From CAVQLX01 sp963811605 (GTDB taxonomy: Bacteria; Desulfobacterota; Binatia; DP-6), in the NCBI GenBank assembly GCA_963811605.1, contig CAWESA010000013.1:395564-459563 (forward strand): a stretch of DNA of 64,000 bases. The letters are read 5' to 3'. Both the position numbers and the translations under genes were made by a program. Below are positions 41,627 to 51,398 of this stretch, piece after piece. The first letter of the stretch is position 1, and each line of letters opens with the position of its first letter. The notes beneath the pieces are model-generated. The model was not told where the DNA came from. It ran no database searches and worked only from the letters and a program-made list of their open reading frames with translations.

Positions 41627-42754
41627 ATGCCCGGCGTGCTCTCCGGCCTGCGCGTGCTCGACCTGGCCGACCAGTCGGGAGCGCTCGCCGGCAAGCTGCT
41701 CGCCGGCCTCGGCGCCGACGTCGTGCTCGGCGAGCCGCCCGAGGGCAGCCCGCTCCGTCGCATCCCGCCCTTCCTCGACGGTGGCAACGAGACCGAACGC
41801 AGCCTGTTCTTCTGGTTCTACTCGGCAGGCAAGCGCAGCCTGGTCCTCGACCGGGCGGATCGGGGTCTGCTCGATCGCCTGGCCGCGCGCGCCGACGTCG
41901 TCATCGAGACCGGGCCGCCGGGCGGCGGCGACACGCTGTGCGCGGCGCATACGCGGCTCGTCGTGGCGTCGATCACGCCGTTCGGCCAGCAGGGGCCGTA
42001 TCGCGACTGGCACTCGTCCGACCTGGTGGCGCAGGCGATGGGCGGCATGCTGGCGGCGAGCGGGAACGCCGACGGGCCGCCACTCCATTCCCTCGGCCTC
42101 CAGGCCTATCATCAGGCCGGCGTGCTGGCGGCCACCGGGGTCGTCGCCGCGCTGCTGGCACGCGAGCAGACCGGCCGCGGCCAGCACGTCGACGTGAGCC
42201 TGCAGGCCGCCGTGGCGGCGGCGCTCGAGCACGTGCCCGGCCTCTTCCACCAGGACGGACGCGTGGCGCATCGCCGGGGCACGCTGCACTGGACGCGCTT
42301 CTTCCGCGTCGGCCGCTGCCGGGACGGCTGGGTGATGCACTGCACGCTCGGCGACTGGACGTCGCTCATCGAGTGGGTGAAGGCCGACGGCTTCGGCGCC
42401 GAGATCGACGAGCCCGAGATGCAGGATCCGCCGTACCGCCAGCACGAGGCGGACCGCATCTTTGCGGTCCTCGACGCCTGGGCGGCGGGCTACACGGTGC
42501 GGGAGCTGTACGAGGGGGCGCAGCTCCGGCGCATTCCGTACGCCGCGGTGCGGCCGCCCGAGGCCCTGCTCGACGATCCGCACCTGGCCGAGCGCGGCTT
42601 CTTCGTGCCCATCGAGCATCCCGCCCTGGGGCGCTCCGTGCCCTTCCCGGGTGCGCCCTTCCGCCTCGGCGAAACGCCCTGGCACGTCGGGAGGCCACCC
42701 GGCCTGGACGAGCACCGCCAGGAGGTGCTGGCGACCTGGCTCCGGCCGCGGTGA
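41627..42754 (+). CDS. CaiB/BaiF class III CoA transferase homologue lacking the catalytic Asp
   Basis: A 375-residue class III CoA transferase. LSGLRVLDLAD, LAGLGADVVLGEPP, SLFFWFYSAGKRSLVLD and TPFGQQGPYRDW are conserved family blocks. The loop that holds the catalytic Asp (Asp169 in formyl-CoA transferase) reads LGLQAYHQAG here, with Y161 at that place, so it probably cannot form the aspartyl-CoA intermediate alone. The next gene is a homologue with the Asp; the two may form a heterodimer with one active subunit type (inference). Confidence 0.85.
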   Translation: MPGVLSGLRVLDLADQSGALAGKLLAGLGADVVLGEPPEGSPLRRIPPFLDGGNETERSLFFWFYSAGKRSLVLDRADRGLLDRLAARADVVIETGPPGGGDTLCAAHTRLVVASITPFGQQGPYRDWHSSDLVAQAMGGMLAASGNADGPPLHSLGLQAYHQAGVLAATGVVAALLAREQTGRGQHVDVSLQAAVAAALEHVPGLFHQDGRVAHRRGTLHWTRFFRVGRCRDGWVMHCTLGDWTSLIEWVKADGFGAEIDEPEMQDPPYRQHEADRIFAVLDAWAAGYTVRELYEGAQLRRIPYAAVRPPEALLDDPHLAERGFFVPIEHPALGRSVPFPGAPFRLGETPWHVGRPPGLDEHRQEVLATWLRPR

Positions 42755-42883
42755 GCCGACGACCGCCCGAACGCACGCACGACCCGCGACGCGTGGTCCT
42801 GCCCCTCGAGTTCTGACTTCTTGCGGCGCCCTGGCCACCGTTGCCAAGCTCGGCGGCGGATCGTAGCGTGCGCGTGATCCGCC

Positions 42884-44092
42884 ATGCCGACGCCTCCGTC
42901 CGTCGACCCGGCCAGGCCGCTGGCCGGCGTCCGCGTGCTCGACTTCACCTGGGTGGTGGCGGGCCCGGTGACCACCCGCACGCTCGCCGACCTGGGCGCC
43001 GACGTGATCAAGGTGGAACGGCGCGGCGCCGTCGACTTCGGCGACCGTCGCGGCGGGCTCACCGGCACGCTCATGCGCGGCAAGCGCAGCATCGTGCTCG
43101 ACCTCGCCGATGCGCGCGGCGTGGCCGTGGCGCGCCGCCTGGCGCTCGCCAGCGACGTCGTGGTCGACAACTTCAGCGCCCGCGTCATGCCCAATCTCGG
43201 GCTCGATCACGAGTCGCTGCGCGGCGAGCGTCCCGACCTGATCTGCCTGCGCATGACCGGCTACGGCCTCACCGGCCCGGATCGTGACAAGGTGAGCTAC
43301 GGACCCACGCTCCAGGCGCTGACCGGGTACACGGCGCTGATGGGCGAACCGGACGGCCCGCCGGTGGGGTTCGGCTACTCGTACTCCGACCTCGCGGCCG
43401 GCAACCTGGGCGCGCTCGCCGTCCTGGCCGCGCTCTGGCACCGTCGCGGCACCGGCGAGGGACTCTCCATCGACCTCGCACAGCAGGAAGCGGTGGCAAG
43501 TCTCCTGGGACCGCTGCTGCTCGAGCGGGCGATGTGCGGGGGCGCCTCGACGGCGTGCGGCAACGCGTCGCAGGAAGCGCGCGGGGCGCCGCACGGCGTG
43601 TATCCGTGCGCCGGCGACGATCGGTGGATCGCCATCAGCGCCTTCCGGGACGACGAGTGGCGGCTCCTGGCCGAGATGGCGGAGCATCCCGAGTGGACGC
43701 GCGACGCGCGCTTCACGACCTGCGACCTCCGGCTGACGCACGCCGCCGAGCTCGAGGGGCTGGTCGCGTCGTGGACGCGCACGCACGACGCGGAGACGTT
43801 GATGGCGTGCCTGCAAGCCGCGGGCGTGGCTGCCGGACGCGTCGCCAACGCGCGCGACCTGTGCGCGCGAGATCCGCAGCTCGCGGCGCGCGGCCACTTC
43901 GTGGACGTGCCGACCCCGGAGGGCGGGAGCGTGCGGCTCGACGGCCCCGCCTTCGTGCTCTCGCAGACACCGGCCGCCGTCCGTGGACCCGGCCCGTTGC
44001 TCGGCGAGCACACCGACGAGGTGCTGGAGACGGTCCTCGGCCTCGGCGGCGACGAGATCGCCGCGCTGCGCGCCGCCGGAGTCGTCACCTGA
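42884..44092 (+). CDS. CaiB/BaiF class III CoA transferase
   Basis: A 402-residue class III CoA transferase with the catalytic aspartate D169 in FGYSYSDLAAG, at the same number as in formyl-CoA transferase. LAGVRVLDFTWVVAGP, LADLGADVIKVER, GKRSIVLDL, TGYGLTGPDRD and SQTPAAVRGPGPLLGEHTDEVL are standard blocks. It moves CoA between organic acids; the acids are not readable. It lies 129 bases downstream of the Asp-lacking homologue on the same strand. Confidence 0.92.
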   Translation: MPTPPSVDPARPLAGVRVLDFTWVVAGPVTTRTLADLGADVIKVERRGAVDFGDRRGGLTGTLMRGKRSIVLDLADARGVAVARRLALASDVVVDNFSARVMPNLGLDHESLRGERPDLICLRMTGYGLTGPDRDKVSYGPTLQALTGYTALMGEPDGPPVGFGYSYSDLAAGNLGALAVLAALWHRRGTGEGLSIDLAQQEAVASLLGPLLLERAMCGGASTACGNASQEARGAPHGVYPCAGDDRWIAISAFRDDEWRLLAEMAEHPEWTRDARFTTCDLRLTHAAELEGLVASWTRTHDAETLMACLQAAGVAAGRVANARDLCARDPQLAARGHFVDVPTPEGGSVRLDGPAFVLSQTPAAVRGPGPLLGEHTDEVLETVLGLGGDEIAALRAAGVVT

Positions 44093-44213
44093 TTCTGGCG
44101 CGGGCTCTGCGCTGGCTCCTGCGCGGCACCCCCGAGCGCGTGGTCGACGCCATGCAGGCCTTGCTGGATCGTCGGGTTGCGCCCGCTCCGGACACGCCGC
44201 TACCATCGTCGCC

Positions 44214-45104
44214 ATGAGCGCCCGCAACCGCGCCGTCGTGTCCGTCATCGGGCGCGACCAGAAAGGCGTGGTGGCGCGCGTCTCCACCTACCTCGCCTCG
44301 TGCGACATCAACATCGAGGACATCGAGCAGAAGGTCATGGAAGGCCTCTTCATCATGACCATGCTGGTCGACGTCTCCGATCTGAGCTGTACCCTCGACG
44401 AGCTGGTCGATGGCCTCAGGCGCATCGGCGCCGAGATCAACATGGAGGTGAAGCTGCGCCTGGCCAGCGCGCCCGCCGATCGCAAACGCGTCGCGGTGCT
44501 GGTCACCCGGGAGCCGCACTGCCTGGAGCAGCTCGTACGCGATCGCGACGCCGGACTCCTCAACGGCGACCTCACGACCGTGCTCTCGAACCACGGCGAC
44601 CTGGAAGCCGTCGCGCGCGCCGCCGGCATTCCCTTCGCCTGGAGCCCGTCGGCGGACAAGGCCGCGCATCTCGACTTCCTGCTCACCAGGCTGGCGGACG
44701 TGAAGCCGGACCTGATCGTGCTCGCACGCTACATGCAGATCCTGACGCCGAAGGTGATCGACCGCTACCCCTTCCGCATCCTCAACATCCATCCCTCGCT
44801 GCTGCCGTACCACCCGGGCTCGAACGCCTACAAGCAGGCCTGGGAGGAGGGCGTCCGCGTGTCCGGCTGCACCGCGCACTTCGTCACCGAGCAGCTCGAC
44901 GCCGGCCCCGTCGTGCTGCAGGACGTCTTCCACATCCGCGTCGGGGAGGACACGCTCGAGGAGGTGAGGGCGCGCGGGCAGAGCCTCGAGGGCAAGGTGC
45001 TGTCGCAGGCGGTCCAGCTCTTCCTGAACGACCAGCTGGTGGTGAAGGACAAGAAGGTGATCTTCCGGCCGGGACGCTTCCCGGGCGCGAGGGAGGCCAC
45101 GTGA
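44214..45104 (+). CDS. purU: Formyltetrahydrofolate deformylase
   Basis: A 296-residue PurU. Residues 5-85 form an ACT domain (VSVIGRDQKGVVARVSTYLA). Residues 90-290 form the formyltransferase fold with the catalytic Asn/His in ILNIHPSLLPYHPG and Asp in QLDAGPVV. PurU hydrolyses 10-formyl-THF to formate and THF, balancing one-carbon pools. The ATG at 44214 gives the standard length. The stop overlaps the GTG of the next gene (GTGA), an unusual coupling to an APS-kinase-like protein. Confidence 0.93.
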   Translation: MSARNRAVVSVIGRDQKGVVARVSTYLASCDINIEDIEQKVMEGLFIMTMLVDVSDLSCTLDELVDGLRRIGAEINMEVKLRLASAPADRKRVAVLVTREPHCLEQLVRDRDAGLLNGDLTTVLSNHGDLEAVARAAGIPFAWSPSADKAAHLDFLLTRLADVKPDLIVLARYMQILTPKVIDRYPFRILNIHPSLLPYHPGSNAYKQAWEEGVRVSGCTAHFVTEQLDAGPVVLQDVFHIRVGEDTLEEVRARGQSLEGKVLSQAVQLFLNDQLVVKDKKVIFRPGRFPGAREAT

Positions 45105-45595
45105 CGGAAGGGTTCACGGTGCTGGTGACCGGTCCGACCGCGCCCGACGTCGAGAGCGTCGCCCTCGAGATCGACGGTCGCCTGCGCGCGCGCGGCATCC
45201 CCGTCGAGCTGATCGATTCGCGCGCCCCCGGCGCCGACTGTCTGCGCGCGGAAGGAGCGGCCACCTTCGCCGCGGGCGCGCTCGCCCGCCACGGCGTGGT
45301 CACGATCCTCGCGCTGCCGGCGCCGTCGCACGCCGCACGCGCCCGCGCCCGCGACGTTCTCGGCCGCCTCATCGAGGTCTACGTGCGCACCGAGGGAGGG
45401 AGCGCCGGCGGCTACGAGCCGCCGGACCGCGCCGAGGTGGAGGTGGTGTTTCCGGACCACGGCGCCGGCACGGGCGCCGACCGGACCGTGCGTGCGCTCG
45501 AGCTGCTCGGCTTGCTCGAATCCGGCGGCAGCGCCTATTCGCCGGACGAGGAGCGCGAGGTCATCAAACGTCTGAAGGCTTTCGGATATCTATAG
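45101..45595 (+). CDS. Degenerate adenylylsulfate-kinase-like protein
   Basis: A 164-residue protein that aligns by eye to CysC. FTVLVTGPTAPDVES occupies the Walker A region, LRARGIPVELIDSRAPG the LDGD region, AALARHGVVTILALPAPSHAARARARDVLGRLIEVYVRT the central block, and GYEPPDRAEVEV the C-terminal block. The P-loop Gly-Lys-Ser/Thr is gone, LDGD is IDSR, and about 25 residues of the substrate lid are missing. It is therefore probably not a kinase and may be regulatory or structural. It is coupled to purU by GTGA. Confidence 0.65.
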   Translation: MTEGFTVLVTGPTAPDVESVALEIDGRLRARGIPVELIDSRAPGADCLRAEGAATFAAGALARHGVVTILALPAPSHAARARARDVLGRLIEVYVRTEGGSAGGYEPPDRAEVEVVFPDHGAGTGADRTVRALELLGLLESGGSAYSPDEEREVIKRLKAFGYL

Positions 45596-45641
45596 CCGGA
45601 CACCGCGCTTGCATCAGCGCGGGCGGGCGCGTTTAGCCCCA

Positions 45642-46846
45642 GTGTACCGTCCAGTGATTCTCCGCCGATACCTCGTGCCATGCGTGGCGGCGCTCGCCGT
45701 CGTCGCGTGCCGCCACCAGCAGGCCCAGGAGCCGCCTCCCCCGAAGGTGACCGTCGCGCACCCGATCGAGCACGAGCTCACCGACTGGGACGAGTACACC
45801 GCCCGGCTCGAGGCGGTGAACTCGGTGGAGGTGCGCTCCCGCGTCAGCGGCTACCTGGAATCGGTGCACTTCCGCGAGGGCTCGCTGGTGAAGAAGGGGA
45901 TCTCCTCTTCCAGATCGATCCCCGGCCCTACGAGGCGCAGCTGCGCCGGGCCGAGGGCGACCTCGAGCTGGCGCACTCGCGCGTCAACCTGGCCCGGAAG
46001 AATCAGGCGCGCGTCGCCTTCCTGCTGAAGAGCCAGGCCATGTCCAAGGAGGAGGCGGAGACCCGCGACGCCCTCCTCCGGCAGGCGCAGGCCGGCGTCG
46101 AGGCGGCGCAGGCGGCCGTCGATGCCGCCCGGCTCGACGTGGAGTACACCCGCATCACGGCGCCGGTGAGCGGTCGCGCCAGCCGCAAGCTGGTGACCGA
46201 GGGCAACCTGATCAACGGCGGGACCGGGACGCAGGGCACGCTGCTCACCACCATCGTCTCGCTCGACCCGCTGCACGTCTACTTCGAGGCCAACGAGCGC
46301 GACTACCTCAAGTACGTGCGCCTCGCCAAGTCGGGGGCCAGGCCCAGCTCGCGCGACTTCAAGAACCCCGTGTACGTGGCCACCGCGGACGAGCAGGGCT
46401 TCCCGCACGAAGGCTACATGGACTTCGTGGACAACCAGATCGACCGCGACACCGGGACGATCCAGGGCCGCGCGATCGTGCCGAATCCGGACGGGCTGCT
46501 CGCGCCAGGCCTGTTCGTCCGCCTGCGCCTCATCGGCAGCGGCCGATACAAGGCGCTGCTGATCCCGGACGACGCCGTGCAGAGCGACCAGGCGAACAAG
46601 TTCGTCTGGCTGGTCGACGATCAGAACAGGGCCCGCTACCGCCAGGTGAAGATCGGCACGCTGCACGACGGCCTGCGCGTCGTGACCGAGGGGCTCACGC
46701 CGGCGGATCGCGTCATCATCCACGGCATCCAGCGCGCCCGGCCGGACATCACCGTCGAGCCCGAGGAGCAGACCATCCCGCCGCCGGCGGACGACGGCAA
46801 GCCGCCCGGGAGTCCCACTGAGGCGGCCAGCGCGGGGGGCGGATGA
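45642..46846 (+). pseudogene. RND efflux periplasmic adaptor (membrane fusion lipoprotein), frameshifted
   Basis: Two frames together encode one MFP adaptor. Codons from GTG 45642 give a lipoprotein signal (LAVVAC) and KVTVAHPIEHELTDWDEYTARLEAV up to LVKKG. The continuation GDLLFQIDPRPYEAQL to the stop at 46846 is in the frame reached by adding one base. The break falls in the GGGG run 45896-45899, where one G seems missing. The remainder has the coiled hairpin (HSRVNLARKNQ to AARLDVEYTRI), lipoyl and beta-barrel domains. The downstream pump is intact and overlaps by ATGA, so this may be a sequencing error and not a real pseudogene. Confidence 0.85.
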
Positions 46847-49800
46847 ACATCTCCCGCTTCTTCATCGACCGGCCGATCTTCGCCGCCGTCATCTCGATCG
46901 TGACGGTGATCGTCGGCGTCATCGCGTATCTCTCGCTCTCCGTGGCGCAGTATCCCGACGTGGTGCCACCCACCATCGTCGTCACCGCCAGCTACCCGGG
47001 GGCGCCGCCCGAGGTCATCGCCGAGACGGTGGCGACCCCGATCGAGCAGGAGGTCAACGGCGTCGAGGACATGCTGTACATGTCGTCGCAGTCCACCAGC
47101 GACGGACAGATGCAGCTCACCATCACCTTCAAGCTGGGGACCGACCTCGACAAGGCGCAGGTGCTGGTCCAGAACCGCGTCGCCATCGCCGAGCCTCGTC
47201 TCCCGGAGGACGTCCGCCGGCTCGGGGTCACCACCATCAAGTCGTCACCCGACCTCCTGATGGTGGTGCATCTCATCTCCCCGGACGGCCGCTACGACCA
47301 GCTGTACATCGGCAACTACGCCCTCATCCAGCTCCGTGATGCGCTCGCTCGCGTGGATGGCGTGGGCAGCGTGAACCTCTTCGGGCTGCGCGAGTACAGC
47401 ATGCGGGTCTGGCTCGATCCGGAGCGCCTGTCGTACCTGAACCTCACCCCGGGCGACGTGGTGAGCGCGCTCCGCGAGCAGAACCTGCAGGTTGCCTCCG
47501 GGGTCATCGGTCAGCCGCCGGTGCCGGCCGGCAACGCCTACCAGCTCTCGGTGAACACGCTCGGGCGGCTCCTCGAGCCGGAGCAGTTCGCCGACGTCAT
47601 CGTGAAGACGGGCGCCGACGGACGGATCACCCGCGTCCGCGACGTCGCTCGCATCGAGCTCGGCGCGCGCGACTACACCGTGAACAGCTATCTCGACAAC
47701 CAGCCCGCGGTGGCAATGGCCATCCTGCAGCGGCCCGGATCGAACGCCCTCGCCACGGCCGATGCCATCCAGCAGCAGATGGCGGAGATGTCGAAGCGCT
47801 TTCCGCAGGGCCTCGAGTACAAGATCGTCTACAACCCCACCGTCTTCGTCCGCGAGTCGATCAACGCGGTCATCCACACGCTCTTCGAGGCCGTCGCGCT
47901 GGTCGTCGTCGTGATACTCATCTTCCTGCAGAACTGGCGCGCCAGCTTGATCCCGCTGCTCGCCATTCCGGTGGCGCTGATCGGGACCTTCGCCGTCATG
48001 GCCGGCCTGGGGTTCTCGCTCAACATGCTGTCGCTGTTCGGGCTGGTCCTCGCCATCGGGATCGTCGTGGACGACGCCATCGTGGTCGTCGAGAACGTCG
48101 AGCGCCACATCGCCGACGGCATGTCCTCGCGCGACGCCACCCGCAAGGCGATGGACGAGGTGACCCCGGCCGTGATCGCGATCGCGTTCGGCCTGTCCGC
48201 CGTGTTCGTCCCGACCGCATTCATCTCCGGCATCTCGGGGCAGTTCTACCGGCAGTTCGCACTCACGATCGCCGTCTCGACCATGCTCTCGGCATTCAAC
48301 TCGCTGACGCTGAGCCCCGCCATGTGCGCGCTCCTGCTCAAGCCGCACGATGCACCGGAAGACTGGTTCGAGCGTCTGTGGGACCGCGTGCTCGGCCGCT
48401 TCTTCGCCGCCTTCAACCGCGGATTCGTCATGCTGAGCGGCCGCTACGCGCGCGCGGTCGGCTGGTTCGTCCGCCGCGTGGGCATCGGGCTCGCCATCTA
48501 CGCCGGCCTGATGGCGCTGACGTGGTTCGGCTTCCGGACGGTGCCCACCGGCTTCATCCCGGCGCAGGACATGGGCTACTTCATCACGGCGATTCAGCTG
48601 CCCGACGGCGCGTCCCTCGAGCGCACCGACGCGGTGGTGCGCAAGGCCGGCGAGATCATCCTGGGCACGCCGGGCATCAAGTTCGCGGTCGCCTTCGCCG
48701 GCTTCTCGGGCGCAACGCGGTCCAACGCGTCGAATGCGGGCGCCATCTTCGTGGGACCGAAGCCCTTCGAGGAGCGCACCAGGAACGACCAGTCGTCTCG
48801 CGAGCTCATCACCACACTGCAGAACCGGCTGTCCGAGATCGAGGATGCGCAGATCTTCGTCATTCCTCCGCCGCCCGTGCGCGGCCTGGGCACCGCCGGC
48901 GGCTTCAAGCTGCTCGTCGAGGATCGTGCAGGCCGCGGCTTCAAGGCGCTGCAGCAGGCCACCGACGAGCTGGTGAACGCCGCCCACCGCGAGCCCTCGA
49001 TCCGCAACGTGTTCACCACCTTCCGCGCCAGCACGCCGCAGCTCTTCGCCGACATCGATCGCGTGAAGGCGCAGAAGCTGAACGTGCCGCTGAGCAACAT
49101 CTTCGACGCCCTCCAGATCTACCTGGGGTCGTCATACGTGAACGACTTCAACCGCTTCGGGCGCACGTTCCAGGTGCGCACCCAGGCGGAGGGGAACTTC
49201 CGCAGCGACCCGGTCGACATCGAGCGCCTGAGGACGCGCAACGCCGAGGGCGGGATGGTGCCGCTCGGCTCCGTCCTCGACGTGCAATGGCGCAGCGGCT
49301 CGGACCGCATCGTGCGCTACAACATGTTCCCGGCGGCCGAGGTCCAGGGTGATGCCGCGCCGGGCTACAGCTCGGGCGACGCGATCGCCACCATGGAGCA
49401 CCTCGCCGCGACCGTCCTGCCGCCCGGCTTCGCCATCGCGTGGACGGACATCGCGTACCAGGAGCAGCTCGCCGGCAACACCGCGCTGTTCATCTTCCCG
49501 CTCTGCGTCCTGTTCGTCTTCCTGGTGCACTCGGCCGAGTACGAGAGCTGGCTGCTCGCGCTCGCCATCATCCTGATCGCGCCCGTCTGCCTGCCGTTCG
49601 CGCTCGTCGGGGTCTGGGCTCGCGGCATGGACAACAACCTGATCACGCAGATCGGCTTCGTCACGCTGATCGGCCTCGCCGCCAAGAACGCCGTCCTGAT
49701 CGTCGAGTTCGCCAAGCAACAGCAGGAAGCGGGCAAGGACCGCTTCGCCGCCGCCATCGAGGCCTGTCGCCTCCGCCTGCGACCGATCCTGATGACCGCC

Positions 49801-50034
49801 TTCGCCTTCATCCTGGGCGTCGTGCCCATGGTGCGCGCCAGCGGCCCGGGAGCCGAGATGCGCCAGGTGCTCGGCACCACGGTGTTCAGCGGCATGCTCG
49901 GCGTCACCTTCTTCGGCCTGTTCCTGACCCCGGTGTTCTTCGTCGTGCTGCGCGGATTCGGCGCGCGCCGCGCCGCCCGGCGCGAGGCGGCGCGGACGGT
50001 CGCGACGCCAGACGCGCCCCGATCGGTTGCGTAG
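46843..50034 (+). CDS. RND multidrug efflux pump, HAE1 family (AcrB/MexB type)
   Basis: A 1063-residue pump of normal length. MNISRFFIDRPIFAAVISI opens TM1, the proton-relay pair D410-D411 lies in GIVVDDAIVVVENVE, and GLAAKNAVLIVEFAKQ marks the second half near TM10-11. Two large periplasmic loops and twelve membrane helices are present. It would export drugs, solvents or lipids with the adaptor encoded just upstream; no outer-membrane factor gene follows. The ATG overlaps the adaptor stop. Confidence 0.95.
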   Translation: MNISRFFIDRPIFAAVISIVTVIVGVIAYLSLSVAQYPDVVPPTIVVTASYPGAPPEVIAETVATPIEQEVNGVEDMLYMSSQSTSDGQMQLTITFKLGTDLDKAQVLVQNRVAIAEPRLPEDVRRLGVTTIKSSPDLLMVVHLISPDGRYDQLYIGNYALIQLRDALARVDGVGSVNLFGLREYSMRVWLDPERLSYLNLTPGDVVSALREQNLQVASGVIGQPPVPAGNAYQLSVNTLGRLLEPEQFADVIVKTGADGRITRVRDVARIELGARDYTVNSYLDNQPAVAMAILQRPGSNALATADAIQQQMAEMSKRFPQGLEYKIVYNPTVFVRESINAVIHTLFEAVALVVVVILIFLQNWRASLIPLLAIPVALIGTFAVMAGLGFSLNMLSLFGLVLAIGIVVDDAIVVVENVERHIADGMSSRDATRKAMDEVTPAVIAIAFGLSAVFVPTAFISGISGQFYRQFALTIAVSTMLSAFNSLTLSPAMCALLLKPHDAPEDWFERLWDRVLGRFFAAFNRGFVMLSGRYARAVGWFVRRVGIGLAIYAGLMALTWFGFRTVPTGFIPAQDMGYFITAIQLPDGASLERTDAVVRKAGEIILGTPGIKFAVAFAGFSGATRSNASNAGAIFVGPKPFEERTRNDQSSRELITTLQNRLSEIEDAQIFVIPPPPVRGLGTAGGFKLLVEDRAGRGFKALQQATDELVNAAHREPSIRNVFTTFRASTPQLFADIDRVKAQKLNVPLSNIFDALQIYLGSSYVNDFNRFGRTFQVRTQAEGNFRSDPVDIERLRTRNAEGGMVPLGSVLDVQWRSGSDRIVRYNMFPAAEVQGDAAPGYSSGDAIATMEHLAATVLPPGFAIAWTDIAYQEQLAGNTALFIFPLCVLFVFLVHSAEYESWLLALAIILIAPVCLPFALVGVWARGMDNNLITQIGFVTLIGLAAKNAVLIVEFAKQQQEAGKDRFAAAIEACRLRLRPILMTAFAFILGVVPMVRASGPGAEMRQVLGTTVFSGMLGVTFFGLFLTPVFFVVLRGFGARRAARREAARTVATPDAPRSVA

Positions 50035-50055
50035 CGACTCGAGCCGGGCCCGCAC

Positions 50056-50071
50056 GCGGGGCAAGCCCCGC
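50056..50071. terminator. GC-rich hairpin between convergent RND and glcF genes
   Basis: GCGGGG (50056-50061), loop CAAG and CCCCGC (50066-50071) form a strong perfect stem in the 72-base gap between the convergent RND pump and glcF stops. It lacks a following T tract on either strand, so it would be at best a weak bidirectional intrinsic terminator. Confidence 0.4.
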
Positions 50072-50106
50072 AGCAGGTGCCTGAGCGCATGGCGGAGTGA
50101 GCCCGC

Positions 50107-51330
50107 TCACACGCCGTGCGCGCGCGCGAGCAGATCGATCGGATGCTCGACCCGCACCTCCATGCCGCGCGCCAGGGCCCCGGCACGCATCTGGAGGAGG
50201 CAGCCCGGATTCGCCGCCGCGACCACGTCCGCACCGCTGGCGGCGACGTGGTCGAGCTTGCGCGCCAGCAGCCGGCGCGCCATCGCCGGCTCGGTGAGAT
50301 TGTAGGTGCCCGCGCTGCCGCAGCAGATATCCGACTCCTCGAGCGCGACGAGCCGCACGCCCGGCACCGCGGCGAGCAGCGCGCGCACCTGCTCGCGCAC
50401 CCCCTGGCCGTGGGCCAGGTGACAGGGATCGTGCACGGCGACGGTGCAGGGCAGCGACGTCGGCGCCGCAGGCAGCCCGACCTCCGCCAGCAGCTCGAGC
50501 GCGTCGCGCGCACGGGCGGCCACGCGCGTCGCCGTCGCGTCGCCGGGGAGCAGGTGGTCGTACTCGCGCAGCAGGGCGCCGCAGCCGGCGGCGTTCGACA
50601 CCACCCAGTCGGCGCCGGTGCGCATCAGCACGCCGGCGAGCGCGCGCGCCAGGCCGGCCGCGCGCGCGTGCTCGCCGAGGTGCAGCGGCAGCGCGCCGCA
50701 GCACCCTTGCGCGGGCGGAATCACCACCCGGATGCCGGCGCGGCGCAGCAGCATGGCGGTCGCGTGGTTGGTGTCGCGGAAGAGCGAGTCGGCGACGCAG
50801 CCGGTCGCCAGGACCGCGGTGCCGCGCGGGCTTCCCACCGGCTCCAGCACCCCGGGAAGGGCATCACGCCGCCGCCGGCGCAGCGCGGCCGCGTACCGGA
50901 GCCATCCTCGCGACCACGGCAGGCCCGCCACGAGTCGCGCCGGTGCGAAGAGCGCGCCGCGCGCCCAGGGAGTCGTCAGCGCCAGCGACAGCAGCCGCCG
51001 CCCGAGGCGTGCCGGCGCCGGGCGATGCCGCTCCACCCAGGGCCGCGCCGACTCGATGAGCGCGCCGTACTGCACGCCCGACGGACAGGCGGTCTCGCAG
51101 GCGCGGCAGCCGAGGCACAGGTCGAGATGACGGACCACCTCGGGCGACGGCTGCAGGCGTCCTTCTTCCAGGGCGCGCATGAGGTGGATGCGCCCGCGCG
51201 GCGAGTCGGCCTCGGTCCCGAGCTCGAGGTACGTCGGGCACGCCGACTGGCAGAGCCCGCAATGCACGCAGGCGAGCAGCTTGTCCGTCTCCACGAAGCG
51301 CGGCGCGGGACTGGCTGCCGTCGACTGCAT
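50107..51330 (-). CDS. glcF: Glycolate oxidase iron-sulfur subunit
   Basis: A 407-residue GlcF. Two 4Fe-4S motifs, CVHCGLCQSACP and CLGCRACETACP, lie in the first 90 residues. Two CCG domains follow (QGCCGALP and HDPCHLAHG...CCGSAGTYN). It passes electrons from the GlcD/GlcE flavoproteins to the quinone pool. The gene is separated from glcE by two transporter genes, one on the opposite strand, but keeps glcE and glcD orientation. Confidence 0.9.
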   Translation of the reverse strand: MQSTAASPAPRFVETDKLLACVHCGLCQSACPTYLELGTEADSPRGRIHLMRALEEGRLQPSPEVVRHLDLCLGCRACETACPSGVQYGALIESARPWVERHRPAPARLGRRLLSLALTTPWARGALFAPARLVAGLPWSRGWLRYAAALRRRRRDALPGVLEPVGSPRGTAVLATGCVADSLFRDTNHATAMLLRRAGIRVVIPPAQGCCGALPLHLGEHARAAGLARALAGVLMRTGADWVVSNAAGCGALLREYDHLLPGDATATRVAARARDALELLAEVGLPAAPTSLPCTVAVHDPCHLAHGQGVREQVRALLAAVPGVRLVALEESDICCGSAGTYNLTEPAMARRLLARKLDHVAASGADVVAAANPGCLLQMRAGALARGMEVRVEHPIDLLARAHGV

Positions 51331-51398
51331 CGAGCCGCCGACCTTGGCACCCGCGGCCGGGGGTGACAACCGCCCGGCTCGCCCGACGCGAGCCGCGA

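Noticed and set aside
45680..46846. Treating the second adaptor frame as a complete stand-alone gene
   Set aside because: Its first 70 codons are low-complexity antisense-like sequence, whereas the other frame supplies the lipoprotein signal and the N-terminal adaptor domain up to the G run.
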